Counted from the first letter of the stretch, positions 1 through 8,670 are shown. The stretch: DNA of 64,000 bases from Gammaproteobacteria bacterium (GCA_016191235.1 JACPOZ010000049.1:1-64000); one strand, 5' to 3'. Notes: a model not told the origin generated them from the letters alone. Made by a program: numbers and translations.

Positions 1-201
1 CGGCAACACCATGACTCGATGCTCACGGCGTGTTATACCTGCATGAGAGTGAGACATGAAAAACTGATTTGATTTTATCTGAAACAGGGGTTGACAATTG
101 CGGCCTCATAGAAGGGTGCGTCTCACGCACCGTATGAAAATGAATGATGAATGGTGCGTGAGACGCACCCTACAACCCACATCGATCCCCCGCCACTGAC
201 C
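1..201. other. Intergenic region before the first gene
   Basis: No gene is visible here. A TTGACA hexamer lies at 91-96, but nothing resembling a -10 box follows at normal spacing, because the inverted-repeat element at 114-170 begins there. The element may have separated an older promoter from the acyltransferase gene; this is inference. Confidence 0.4.
114..170. repeat. Palindromic GGGTGCGTCTCACGCACC element, copy 1
   Basis: A perfect 18-bp inverted repeat, arms 114-131 and 153-170, has a 21-bp spacer. A related copy is at 28625-28669 and degenerate ones are at 6434-6464 and 47620-47664. All are intergenic, as expected of REP/REPIN-type dispersed hairpins. No REP transposase is seen in the window. 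Confidence 0.8.
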
Positions 202-939
202 ATGCTCATCCTCCGCTCCCTCCTGTTCTCCCTCGGCATGGCGCTCTCAACGCTGGTCTTTGCGCCGCTCAGTCTGCTCACTTTCCCTTTGCCGCTACGG
301 CAGCGCTACGCGTTCATTACCCAATGGTCGCGTTTTAACCTGTGGTGGCTGGCGGTGACATGCAAGCTGCGCTACACCGTGGAGGGCCGGGAAAACATCC
401 CCGCGACCAACGGTATCATCCTCTGCAAGCACCAATCCGCCTGGGAGACACTGGCGTTACAGAGGATTTTTCCGCCACAGGTATGGCTGCTCAAGCGCGA
501 ACTGCTGTGGGTGCCGTTTTTCGGCTGGGGACTGGCCATGCTCAACCCCATCGCTATCAACCGCAAAGCAGGCAAAAAGGCCTTACGCCAACTCCGGGAA
601 CAGGGCGCGCAACGTCTGGCCGATGGTCTATGGGTGGTTATTTTCCCGGAAGGCACACGCGTCGCGCCCGGTGACAAACGCCCTTACGCCCCCGGCGGAG
701 CAGTGTTGTCACATCACACCGGCTACCCTATAGTGCCGGTGGCGCACAACGCCGGTGAGTTTTGGCCGCGGCGGGGATTCATCAAACGGCCTGGCACTAT
801 CAGGCTCGTCATCGGCCCGGCCATCGCCAGCACTGGCCGCTCAGCATCACAGATCAACGCGGAGGCGGAGGCCTGGATTGAAAATAAAGCGCATGAAATC
901 AGCGCCGCCGGCAGGCTGCTAGACATTCAAATTTATTGA
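202..939 (+). CDS. PlsC-like 1-acyl-sn-glycerol-3-phosphate acyltransferase
   Basis: The 245-residue product is a lysophospholipid acyltransferase that would acylate lysophosphatidic acid to phosphatidic acid at the inner membrane. An N-terminal hydrophobic segment (about residues 1-30) is followed by His77...Glu82 in the order HQSAWE, that is HX4E in place of the usual HX4D, and by FPEGTR at 148-153, which binds the phosphate of the acceptor. The ATG at 202 was chosen because an upstream in-frame ATG at 151 lies inside the palindromic repeat and adds a non-conserved stretch. The gene stands alone. The exact acyl acceptor is inferred from the family only. Confidence 0.85.
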   Translation: MLILRSLLFSLGMALSTLVFAPLSLLTFPLPLRQRYAFITQWSRFNLWWLAVTCKLRYTVEGRENIPATNGIILCKHQSAWETLALQRIFPPQVWLLKRELLWVPFFGWGLAMLNPIAINRKAGKKALRQLREQGAQRLADGLWVVIFPEGTRVAPGDKRPYAPGGAVLSHHTGYPIVPVAHNAGEFWPRRGFIKRPGTIRLVIGPAIASTGRSASQINAEAEAWIENKAHEISAAGRLLDIQIY

Positions 940-1022
940 AGTAATACTTCGAAACTATTTGCTATCACAGGAGAAAATCCTGGTGTAGCCTGTTACCACT
1001 TCTTCAAAACTCCTGAACGAAC

Positions 1023-1847
1023 ATGGATGAATTATTAGCCAACCCCGCATTCCAGGCCGCCGTAGCGCCCTTTTTTGTAGCGCTCGTCGCTGGTTTCCTG
1101 CTTAAATACGCGGGATGGTACTGGGCAGGGCTGGCCGTGATGCTCGGCTTCTACGCCAGTGTGTCATTGGTCACAGGCTTTGAGTTCACGCCGCTCACCA
1201 GCACCCGCAAAGTGGTGCTCCTGGGCATGATAGCAGTGGCCGTTGGCCTGGCGCTCGACCTTTTCACCCCCAAGCGGCAGTATCTTTTACCCCTCCTCGC
1301 CATCGCCGGGGCAGCGGCGCTGCTGTGGGTAATCTGGCCGCCACTGATGCGCATGGAAGGACAGGCCTTTTGGATGTATGCAGCAGGCGGCATTGCTTAT
1401 GTGGCCTGGCTGATGCTGTCACTGGAAGGCCTGCGCAGCCGCGCCTTGCGCGCCGATGCGGCTACGTTGATGCTGAGCCTGGGCACCGGCATCGCGGCGC
1501 TGATCGGCGCCTCAGCCCTGCTCGGGCAATTGGCGTCGGCGCTGGCTGCGGCGCTCGGTGCGTTTCTGCTGTTGAGCGTGATGAAGAAAACCTTGCCAGT
1601 GGGGTTCGTAATAATGCTGCCGGTAACGCTGCTTGGCGGACTGATCGGCATAAGCGGGCTGGTATATGCAAAGCTGCCTTGGTATAGCTTGCCCATCCTG
1701 GCGCTGATACCACTGCTGGCGCGCATCCCTCTGCCCAAACGTCTGCCGCTATGGGGGCAAGCGCTGGCGCTGGTAGCCGCCACCGCACCTGCGGCGGCTG
1801 GCGCGATTTATGTGGCATGGAAAATTGCCGGGGCGCCGCCTATATAG
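1023..1847 (+). CDS. Polytopic membrane protein of unknown function
   Basis: The 274-residue product is almost entirely hydrophobic, with about eight predicted membrane helices spread from residue 12 to 268, short polar loops and no cysteine-rich or charged catalytic motif. I do not recognise the family. It lies 83 nt after the acyltransferase and 43 nt before yceI on the same strand, so the three may be co-transcribed, but no clear ribosome-binding site precedes the ATG. Codon use looks like that of its neighbours. A transporter or a membrane-assembly role is possible; neither is supported by a motif. Confidence 0.7.
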   Translation: MDELLANPAFQAAVAPFFVALVAGFLLKYAGWYWAGLAVMLGFYASVSLVTGFEFTPLTSTRKVVLLGMIAVAVGLALDLFTPKRQYLLPLLAIAGAAALLWVIWPPLMRMEGQAFWMYAAGGIAYVAWLMLSLEGLRSRALRADAATLMLSLGTGIAALIGASALLGQLASALAAALGAFLLLSVMKKTLPVGFVIMLPVTLLGGLIGISGLVYAKLPWYSLPILALIPLLARIPLPKRLPLWGQALALVAATAPAAAGAIYVAWKIAGAPPI

Positions 1848-1890
1848 TTTTTTGATATTCATCTTCACCCCCCAACCCAAGGAGAGCACC

Positions 1891-2466
1891 ATGCGTAAAG
1901 TCGTACTTGCTGTTGCATTAACCACGCTGTCTTGCACCGCATTCGCAGCGGTGGAGAACTACACGATCGACCCGGAACACACCTTTCCTCACTTCGCCAT
2001 CAACCATCTGGGTTTTTCCACCATGCACGGCCGCTTCAACACCACCAAGGGCAAGATCGTGATGGATCGCACCGGCAACACCAGCGCGGTGGACATCACA
2101 ATTGACGCAGCTTCAGTTGATACTGGCTTCAAAAAGCGCGACGACCACCTGCGCTCACCGGATTTCCTGAATGCCGCGGAATTCCCTGAGATTACCTACA
2201 AATCCAGCAAGATCACCTTCAACGGCCCCTCCAAGGCGACCGTGGATGGCACGATGACCATTGCCGGGGTCAGCAAGCCTGTCAAACTGGATGTGCAGCG
2301 CATCAACTGCGGCATCCACCCCATGGACCCGAAGAAACAAAAATTCGTATGCGGCTTTGACGCCACCACCAAGATCAAGCGCTCGGACTTCGGCGTGAAA
2401 TACGCCCTACCGGCGGTAGGCGATGACATGGCGATTACGCTGGAAGTCGAAGGGGTAAGGAACTAA
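1891..2466 (+). CDS. YceI-family periplasmic lipid-binding protein
   Basis: This is a 191-residue secreted protein with a Sec signal peptide (residues 1-20, ending AFA-A). The mature part starts YTIDPEHT and carries the YceI lipocalin-like features, including FPHFAINHLGFS, RDDHLRSPDF and the late IKRSDFGV segment. YceI proteins form a beta-barrel that binds polyisoprenoid-type lipids. The ATG at 1891 is preceded by AAGGAGAG at 1879-1886, an optimal ribosome-binding site; the longer frame starting at 1810 overlaps the previous gene and lacks a signal peptide. A short GC hairpin follows the stop. Confidence 0.93.
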   Translation: MRKVVLAVALTTLSCTAFAAVENYTIDPEHTFPHFAINHLGFSTMHGRFNTTKGKIVMDRTGNTSAVDITIDAASVDTGFKKRDDHLRSPDFLNAAEFPEITYKSSKITFNGPSKATVDGTMTIAGVSKPVKLDVQRINCGIHPMDPKKQKFVCGFDATTKIKRSDFGVKYALPAVGDDMAITLEVEGVRN

Positions 2467-2487
2467 CAACCCCTTTCCTCCCACACC

Positions 2488-2507
2488 CCCCCGACTCCAA
2501 TCGGGGG
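2488..2507 (+). terminator. Possible terminator hairpin after yceI
   Basis: A 7-bp perfect stem (CCCCCGA / TCGGGGG) with a 6-nt loop lies 21 nt after the yceI stop. The sequence after it (ATTCTCCCCC) is only weakly T-rich, so termination is plausible but not certain. Confidence 0.4.
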
Positions 2508-2636
2508 ATTCTCCCCCTCACCCCCTTTTCGAGCACCAGAATAACCACACACCCCTTGCGCCAATCGTCATAAATGTGTTTGACCCTGAAGTTCATGCCG
2601 GCAAAGCAAAAATAAATATTCATCGGGAGGGTAAAT

Positions 2637-5234
2637 ATGGTGGCAATGAATGAAATCATCGACGGCATCCTCAAAGAGATGGACATCGATGCCGATGAAA
2701 TCTCCTTGCGCAAGGGCTACCTCGAGCTCAGCGCGAACGACAAGGCGCTGCTCAAGGAATTGCATGATCAACTGAACGCGGCGCGACCCTATTTCATCGA
2801 CGATTTTTATGCCCATCTCGCGGCCTTTACGCCGACACGGGCCCTGATTCCCGATGTGCCCACCCTGGAGCGCCTGAAACAAAAACAGTCGGAATACTTC
2901 GACCGCCTGACGGCGGGAGAATACGACTGGGATTATGTGCGCGATCGCCTGCGCGTGGGCGTTGCGCATCAGCACGTCGGGCTGCCCCCCCAATGGTACC
3001 TGGGCGCCTACAGCAAATACCTCATAAACCTGTTGCCCGAGGTGTGGCACATCACCCAGGGTGACGCCGACAAGACGCTGGCGGCGCTGCGCGCCCTGAT
3101 CAGGATCATCTTTTTCGACATAGGCCTGGCCATCGACACCTATATCCATGCCGATCGCCGGGCCATCGAATCGCTGAAGGCGTTTGCCGAGAACATCGTC
3201 GCCAGCCTGCCGCTATGCTTGTTGGTGATTTCCGCTGAACACCGCATTGTCTCCGCCAACCTGCCATGCAGGACGCTGTTCGGCTTGAGCGCCGATCACC
3301 TGGCCGGGAAGCACCTGGAAGAGATCTTGCCAAAGGTGGGCGTTCAAGAGGCGGCGGATGAAGTGCTGGCAACGGGCAAGGCACGGCGCGGCATGACCGT
3401 GAAGCTCTCCGGTGGAGGAGAGGAAAAATATCTGCGGATCTCCATCGCCCGGCTCGATTCGGCCGAAAAGCAGCCCCCGGAGGCGGCGCAACTGCTCCTC
3501 GCCGTAGAAAACCTCACCGAAGAGGAGCGGTTGCGCGCGCTCACCATGGACTCCGCGGAACGCGTCCGCTCCATCATGGACAACGTGATCGATGGCATCA
3601 TCACTATCAACGAACATGGCATCGTCGAATCCTTCAACCGTTCGGCACAGCGGATCTTCGGCCATACCGCGGATGAAGTGATCGGCCGGAACGTCAGCAT
3701 GCTGATGCCCGAGCCTTATCACAGCGAGCATGACGGCTATCTGGCGCGCTATCTGAGCAGCCACCAGGCCGCGTGCCTGAACTTCGGGGTGCGCGAGGTG
3801 CTGGGCCGGCGCAAGGACGGATCGACCTTTCCCATGAATCTTGCCACCAGTGAGATGCGTCTCGGCGACCGGCGCCTGTTCATCGGTATCGCGCGTGACA
3901 TCACGGAGCACAAACAGGACAAGGAGCGGCTCGATTATCTCGCCAATTTTGACGAACTGACTGGCCTGCCCAACCGCAACCTGTTTCAAGACCGCCTGAG
4001 CCAACGTCTGACCCATGCCTTCCGGCACGATAATCAACCGGTGGCTTTGCTGTTTCTCGGCCTGGACCGCTTCAAGGCAATCAACGACACACTGGGCCAC
4101 GATCATGGCGATCTCCTGCTGCATGCCGTGGCGCAAAGACTAAAAGACTGCGTCCGCACCGAAGACACGGTGGCGCGGGCGGGTGGCGATGAATTCGCCA
4201 TTATCCTCACGGACGTCAAGGGACCCCAGGATGCCGTGCGGGTGGCGGAAAAAGTGTTGGAGGCATTCCGGCATCCCTTCCTTGTTCGGGAGCAGGAGCT
4301 GTTTATCTCGGCAAGCATCGGCATCGCACTCTACCCCAGCGATGGAGCCGATACACAGACCCTGTTGAAAAATGCCGGGGTGGCCATGGATCGCGCCAAG
4401 GAAAAGGGCAAGAACACCTATCAATTCTACACCGCCGGCATGAACAGCCAGGCACTGGCGAGACTGACCCTGGAAAACCGCCTGCGCCGCGCCCTGGAGC
4501 GCAATGAGTACCTGTTGCACTACCAGCCCATGGTGGATGTCGCCTCCGGGAAGATCACCAGCGTCGAGGCGCTGATCCGCTGGAGGCATGCGCAGTCAGG
4601 ACTGGTTCCGCCGGCAGAGTTCATCCCCCTATTGGAAGACACCGGGCTGATCGTGCCCGTCGGCGCATGGGTATTGCGCACCGCGTGCGCCCAGGCCAGG
4701 TTTTGGCAGACGATCAACCCCTGCACCATCGGCGTGTCCGTCAACCTCTCCGCCCGGCAATTCAATGACCCGCGCCTGGCTGAGCAGATAGGCCAGATAC
4801 TGGCAGACACCGGCCTTGAACCGCATCTGCTGGAGCTGGAAATCACCGAAAGCATGCTCATGCAAAATGTCGAGACCGCCATCGACACCCTGAACGCTCT
4901 TCACGGGATGGGGGTGAGGCTTGCCATAGATGATTTCGGCACCGGCTATTCCTCGCTGAGCTACCTGCGGCGATTTCCTATACACAGCCTGAAAATCGAC
5001 CGCTCCTTTGTGGATGGAGTTACCACAAATCCCGACGATGCCGCTATTGCCGACGCCATCCTCGCGTTGGCGCATACCCTGAATTTACGAGTGATCGCCG
5101 AGGGAGTGGAAACAGCAGAACAACTGCAATACCTCCGCTCACGGCGCTGCGATATGGCACAGGGTTACCTGCTCAGCAAACCGCTGCCTGCCGAAGAAAT
5201 TACCAGGATGTTAGGGGAAGACAAACGCCTTTGA
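2637..5234 (+). CDS. Globin-coupled diguanylate cyclase / phosphodiesterase (globin-PAS-PAS-GGDEF-EAL)
   Basis: The 865-residue cytoplasmic enzyme is likely to tune c-di-GMP to oxygen or another heme ligand. Residues about 25-175 match globin-coupled sensors; His111 in HQHVGLPPQWYLGAY is the candidate proximal heme ligand. Two PAS segments follow (about 185-295 and 310-425, the second ending in a PAC-like IARDITE). The GGDEF domain has an intact GGDEF at 516-520 and an RTED inhibitory site five residues before it. The EAL domain starts at 644-646 (EAL) and keeps DDFGTGYSSL and EGVET, so both catalytic halves look intact. The start is supported by GGGAGGG at 2625-2631. It is a single gene, convergent with rsmA. 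Confidence 0.93.
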   Translation: MVAMNEIIDGILKEMDIDADEISLRKGYLELSANDKALLKELHDQLNAARPYFIDDFYAHLAAFTPTRALIPDVPTLERLKQKQSEYFDRLTAGEYDWDYVRDRLRVGVAHQHVGLPPQWYLGAYSKYLINLLPEVWHITQGDADKTLAALRALIRIIFFDIGLAIDTYIHADRRAIESLKAFAENIVASLPLCLLVISAEHRIVSANLPCRTLFGLSADHLAGKHLEEILPKVGVQEAADEVLATGKARRGMTVKLSGGGEEKYLRISIARLDSAEKQPPEAAQLLLAVENLTEEERLRALTMDSAERVRSIMDNVIDGIITINEHGIVESFNRSAQRIFGHTADEVIGRNVSMLMPEPYHSEHDGYLARYLSSHQAACLNFGVREVLGRRKDGSTFPMNLATSEMRLGDRRLFIGIARDITEHKQDKERLDYLANFDELTGLPNRNLFQDRLSQRLTHAFRHDNQPVALLFLGLDRFKAINDTLGHDHGDLLLHAVAQRLKDCVRTEDTVARAGGDEFAIILTDVKGPQDAVRVAEKVLEAFRHPFLVREQELFISASIGIALYPSDGADTQTLLKNAGVAMDRAKEKGKNTYQFYTAGMNSQALARLTLENRLRRALERNEYLLHYQPMVDVASGKITSVEALIRWRHAQSGLVPPAEFIPLLEDTGLIVPVGAWVLRTACAQARFWQTINPCTIGVSVNLSARQFNDPRLAEQIGQILADTGLEPHLLELEITESMLMQNVETAIDTLNALHGMGVRLAIDDFGTGYSSLSYLRRFPIHSLKIDRSFVDGVTTNPDDAAIADAILALAHTLNLRVIAEGVETAEQLQYLRSRRCDMAQGYLLSKPLPAEEITRMLGEDKRL

Positions 5235-5238
5235 CGAA

Positions 5239-6024
5239 TCAGGGATCGGCAGGCAAGAGATTACTGAGCCTGGCGAATTGCGCCAGGCTCAGTACCTCCG
5301 CACGCAGGCCGGGGTCGATATCCTCAGCGCGAATCTGCTCTTCGGTGAGCAGTCCTTTGAGGGTATTGCGCAGCGTTTTACGGCGCTGGGAAAACGCCTG
5401 CTTGACCAGACGGGCGAAATTGGCCTGATTGGCGACCTGCACCAACGGCTTTTCATGAGGCACTAATCGTACTATCGCAGAATCAACCTTGGGCGCGGGA
5501 GTAAATGCGCCGGGGCCTACTATGAACAGCGGCTCGACAACACAATAATATTGAATCATAACGCTGAGCCGCCCATAATCCTTCCCCCCCGGCAGCGCCG
5601 CCATGCGCTCCACCACCTCTTTTTGCAGCATGAAGTGCATATCCTGGACGCATCCGATCTGATCGATCAGGTGAAACAGCAGCGGTGTGGAAATGTTGTA
5701 CGGCAGATTACCCACCACCCGCAGCGGCCTGCCATCGCCGGCCAGCGCGGCAAAATCGAAGCGCAGGGCGTCGGCGCTGTGGATGCGTAATTCGCCCAAC
5801 CCGGCGCACACACGCTCCAGCACAGGAATCAAATCACGATCCAGCTCCACCACATCCATGCTGCCCGCCTCACGCAGAAGGTGCTGGGTAAGCGCGCCCT
5901 TGCCTGGACCGATTTCCACTATATGCTGGCCTTGCCGGGGATTGACGACGGTGACGATGCGTTGAATTACGCTGTCATCATGCAGGAAATTCTGGCCGAA
6001 GCGTTTACGTGGGATGTGCTGCAT
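5239..6024 (-). CDS. rsmA: 16S rRNA (adenine(1518)-N(6)/adenine(1519)-N(6))-dimethyltransferase
   Basis: RsmA (KsgA) dimethylates two adjacent adenines near the 3' end of 16S rRNA during small-subunit maturation, using S-adenosylmethionine. The 261-residue protein begins with the typical KRFGQNFLHD, has the SAM motif VEIGPGKGALT (about residues 37-47) and the catalytic NLPY (in VVGNLPYNISTP). Full length for the family. Its usual neighbours (surA, pdxA, apaH) are not present. It ends only 4 bp from the globin-GGDEF-EAL gene, and a strong hairpin is embedded in its last codons. Confidence 0.97.
   Translation of the reverse strand: MQHIPRKRFGQNFLHDDSVIQRIVTVVNPRQGQHIVEIGPGKGALTQHLLREAGSMDVVELDRDLIPVLERVCAGLGELRIHSADALRFDFAALAGDGRPLRVVGNLPYNISTPLLFHLIDQIGCVQDMHFMLQKEVVERMAALPGGKDYGRLSVMIQYYCVVEPLFIVGPGAFTPAPKVDSAIVRLVPHEKPLVQVANQANFARLVKQAFSQRRKTLRNTLKGLLTEEQIRAEDIDPGLRAEVLSLAQFARLSNLLPADP
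5263..5293. terminator. Perfect hairpin inside the 3' end of rsmA
   Basis: A 13-bp perfect stem, arms 5263-5275 and 5281-5293, with a 5-nt loop (AATTG) sits inside the last codons of rsmA, 28 nt past the stop of the convergent GGDEF-EAL gene. No T-tract follows on either strand, so it may protect or block transcripts at the convergent junction rather than be a classical terminator. Confidence 0.45.
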
Positions 6025-6082
6025 AGCTGCGTTTTATTGTTATCTTAAGGTTGATTGGAGCAGCCGAAATAGCAAGAAAATC

Positions 6083-6159
6083 CGTAACTATTCAGCATCA
6101 TTGGTCTCCCCCTTTGAAAAGGGGGGAACTCGATGTCAGGGGTATACTGAATAGTTACG
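6083..6159. repeat. Small inverted-repeat element
   Basis: A 13-bp perfect inverted repeat (CGTAACTATTCAG at 6083-6095, its complement at 6147-6159) encloses a second hairpin, CCCCCTTTGAAAAGGGGGG, at about 6108-6126. It lies in the 446-bp gene-free gap between rsmA and the Tim44-domain gene and has no coding potential. Confidence 0.65.
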
Positions 6160-6185
6160 AAAATCCATCTGGTTGCAGACCAGTC

Positions 6186-6357
6186 GCTTAACCCGAATGT
6201 TTCATAAATTCGCGTGATGATCGCGCAGGATTTTGATTGATAGGGGAATTTTGTGAAGAAGCGCCGTAGTGATTCATACGGCCGACTGAACAAAGTTCCC
6301 ATAGCGATCAAAAGACCCGCGAGGGCGCGCGTGTGTTATGAAACATTCGGGTTAAGC
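6186..6357. repeat. 172-bp element with perfect 22-bp terminal inverted repeats
   Basis: Arms 6186-6207 and 6336-6357 are perfect reverse complements of 22 bp; the core sequence is TTAACCCGAATGTTTCATAA. The 128-bp interior has no convincing open frame. Size and structure suggest a non-autonomous miniature transposable element. No transposase or second copy is visible in this window. Confidence 0.7.
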
Positions 6358-6433
6358 CGCCGCCCTGGCGGTGGAAGCGGGAAGCAGCCAGGTGACGGTC
6401 AGCGTGTCCGACACCGTTCCGTTGCAGTGATAT

Positions 6434-6464
6434 GGGTGCGTTACGCCACACGCGCAACACACCC
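6434..6464 (-). terminator. Hairpin downstream of the Tim44-domain gene
   Basis: Imperfect 13-bp arms (GGGTGCGTTACGC at 6434-6446 and GCGCAACACACCC at 6452-6464, two mismatches) lie just past the stop of the minus-strand gene at 6471. It looks like a degenerate member of the GGGTGCG repeat family and could act as its 3' end. Confidence 0.4.
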
Positions 6465-6470
6465 TGCTTC

Positions 6471-7484
6471 TCAACCCTCAAGCTGCTGGATACCGTCCAG
6501 GTACCAGGTAGGCTGGGTACTACGTGCGGGACGAGTAAAGTGCCAGATCTCGCGCACGGGGGTAACATGCTTATCGTCCGTGGTGTCCGTGTCGATTTCG
6601 CGCATCAGCACATCGAACAGCACGGTGGCTTCGACGTTACTACCCTCTTCCCGGACTTCCAGCAATTCGCCTTCCACTTTCAACAGCTCGGTGCGGTTTT
6701 CACCAGACCGCGCACGGATCTGATCCTGTAGCTCGGCAAACACTTTATCCGTGGTGAACTGGCGCAAATCGGCCAGATCACCCTCGTCCCAGGCCTTTTG
6801 CAGACGCTGATATGCGGCCTTGGCGCCGTCGATGAAGCCTGCACTGTCGAAATCCTTGGGGATCACTCCGGGCAGCGGACGGAAGCTCACCTGAGCTGTG
6901 TCAACATTTGTTTCAGTAGCGGAGGTTTTGTCTTTCCTGAACAAAAGATCCGTGTCAAAAGACGCGCTGCTGCGTGGTGTAGCGGCATCATGATCAACGC
7001 GGTTCGCCGGACTGTAGTCGATTGACGGTTCGGTAACGGGGCCAGACATGGCGCCGCTTCCCGCAGCCATGCGTTCCTGCACAGGAGGCATGGATGCACG
7101 CTTTCTCGCGGCAAAGATTTTGTACAGCACAAAGGCGATCACGGCAAAAATCGCAACGTCCATGAAATTAATATTCTCAAACGCGCCGCCGAAGAAGAGT
7201 GCACCGAGCAACCCGCCCAACGCCAAGCCACCCAGCATGCCCATCAGGCCGCCCTTACTCGCCAATGAGGCGCGCTGACCGGCGTTTTGCGCTTGGGCAG
7301 GTGACTGCGCGCTCGAAGGCCCGGCAGCGGACTGCTGACGATTCTGGTAGGGCTGGCTGTAACTGTTCTTGCCGCCAAATGACTTGCCGCCACCCATACG
7401 CTTGGCCTCGGCGCTATCAATAACGCCGCCCGCCAGAAAAATTCCAACGACCAAGGCCAGCACAACACTCAATGAGGTTTTCAT
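6471..7484 (-). CDS. Tim44-like domain protein, secreted or membrane-attached
   Basis: The 337-residue protein has a signal peptide (residues 1-27, ending AEA), a mature N terminus RMGGGKSFGGKNSYSQ rich in Gly, Ser and Gln, hydrophobic segments at about 80-125, and a C-terminal Tim44-like domain (about 195-335). This is the architecture of bacterial Tim44/Mba1-domain proteins, whose function is not established. The domain resembles the membrane-facing part of mitochondrial Tim44. It lies downstream of the MoeA-like gene on the same strand with a 78-nt gap. Confidence 0.85.
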   Translation of the reverse strand: MKTSLSVVLALVVGIFLAGGVIDSAEAKRMGGGKSFGGKNSYSQPYQNRQQSAAGPSSAQSPAQAQNAGQRASLASKGGLMGMLGGLALGGLLGALFFGGAFENINFMDVAIFAVIAFVLYKIFAARKRASMPPVQERMAAGSGAMSGPVTEPSIDYSPANRVDHDAATPRSSASFDTDLLFRKDKTSATETNVDTAQVSFRPLPGVIPKDFDSAGFIDGAKAAYQRLQKAWDEGDLADLRQFTTDKVFAELQDQIRARSGENRTELLKVEGELLEVREEGSNVEATVLFDVLMREIDTDTTDDKHVTPVREIWHFTRPARSTQPTWYLDGIQQLEG

Positions 7485-7562
7485 TCACACTCCAATAATT
7501 TGTATAGCTTTACAATTCTACATCAATTCAGACCATTGCCAAAACACATAGTTCAGATGCTT

Positions 7563-8564
7563 TTAGGCATCCAGCGGCAGATCCGCCGGCCGGCCCAGCA
7601 GCTTGTTGATCGCTGCCACGCCAAACAAGTTAAAGCCGCGCAGCGCCTCGGGCGGATGGCCTGCCACGCAGACGATGGGTTTGCCTTGGGCTACGCCCAT
7701 GATCAGGGGACGTCCCGAGCGCATCGGCACGCCATCCACCAGTAGTTCTCCGAGCGCCCGCACCAGGTCTGAAATAAAATCACGCCCGCCCACCGCAGTG
7801 CCACCCGAGATCACCAGCATGTCGGCATCCTTCAATGCCTGCGTGGCGGCGGCAACAAAACCATCAAAATCGTCACTCATGATACCACCGAACACCGGAA
7901 CGCCCCCTGCCTGGGCAATCGCCGCCGCCAGCATCACGGAATTGCTGTCGCGGATTGCGCCGGGGTGCATCGGATCAGTATACGGAATCACCTCATCACC
8001 AGAGGAAAACAGCGCCACCCTGGGTGTGCGCGCCACGTCCAGGGTGTCAATACCAAGGCTGGCAACCGTTCCCAGATTCATGGGGTCAAGCACCGTCCCG
8101 GCACTCAGCACTACTGCACCTTTTTTGATGTCACAGCCCTGATCTTCAATAAAAAAGCGCGGCGGGAAAGGACGGGTGATAGTGAAGCTATCTCCCTGCC
8201 GCGTGGCCTCCCACATCCGCACCACGGAAAGCGCGCCATCCGACACGATGCTGCCGGTGGCGACCCCCAACGCCTGACCCGGCGCAATCGCGGGGCAGGT
8301 GCTATCCCCCGGCTTCACCTCTCCAATGATCGAAAACAACACGGGATTGGACTCGGAGGCCTCACGGGTATCCGCCGCATTGACCACAAAACCCTCGACA
8401 ATGACGCGATGATACGGTGGGGAATCCTCTGGCGCGGCGAGATCGCAGTATAAGGTCCGTCCCAACGACTCGGAGAGCGCGCAGCGTTCCGCACCCAAGG
8501 TGCGAAACGGTACTGCGGCGGCAAAACGTTGTTGAGCCTCGATTAAGGGTGATGTATCGGTCAT
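7563..8564 (-). CDS. MoeA-like molybdopterin-binding protein, short and divergent
   Basis: The 333-residue product resembles molybdopterin molybdenumtransferase MoeA in its linker region and molybdopterin-binding domain (VALFSSGDEVIP, GAIRDSNSVML, SGGTAVGGRDF). It is clearly off the standard pattern: the DGYA-type motif reads EGFVV, the GLPGNP-type motif reads CVAGHPPEA, and the protein ends about 70 residues early, lacking MoeA domain IV. It may therefore not insert molybdenum. No other molybdenum-cofactor gene is nearby. Its neighbours are the ABC1 kinase gene upstream and the Tim44-domain gene downstream. Confidence 0.7.
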   Translation of the reverse strand: MTDTSPLIEAQQRFAAAVPFRTLGAERCALSESLGRTLYCDLAAPEDSPPYHRVIVEGFVVNAADTREASESNPVLFSIIGEVKPGDSTCPAIAPGQALGVATGSIVSDGALSVVRMWEATRQGDSFTITRPFPPRFFIEDQGCDIKKGAVVLSAGTVLDPMNLGTVASLGIDTLDVARTPRVALFSSGDEVIPYTDPMHPGAIRDSNSVMLAAAIAQAGGVPVFGGIMSDDFDGFVAAATQALKDADMLVISGGTAVGGRDFISDLVRALGELLVDGVPMRSGRPLIMGVAQGKPIVCVAGHPPEALRGFNLFGVAAINKLLGRPADLPLDA

Positions 8565-8670
8565 GCGTGATCCTTATTTCAATAACCCAAGGTAAGACCA
8601 AGACAATACCGGAAAGTGTGCGAGTGTGCATCTACTTCGGGCGCTCAAAAACATATCCGCCGACTTTAGC

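Noticed and set aside
91-113. TTGACA promoter before the acyltransferase gene
   Set aside because: No -10 element at 16-18 bp; the palindromic repeat begins at that point.
3213-4136. 307-codon minus-strand frame inside the globin-GGDEF-EAL gene
   Set aside because: It is a shadow of a gene whose plus-strand domains are unmistakable; no start signal or recognisable domain.
6253-6723. 156-codon plus-strand frame and 88-codon minus frame in the rsmA-Tim44 gap
   Set aside because: They run through the inverted-repeat elements and the antisense of the Tim44-domain gene, with no conserved-looking segment.
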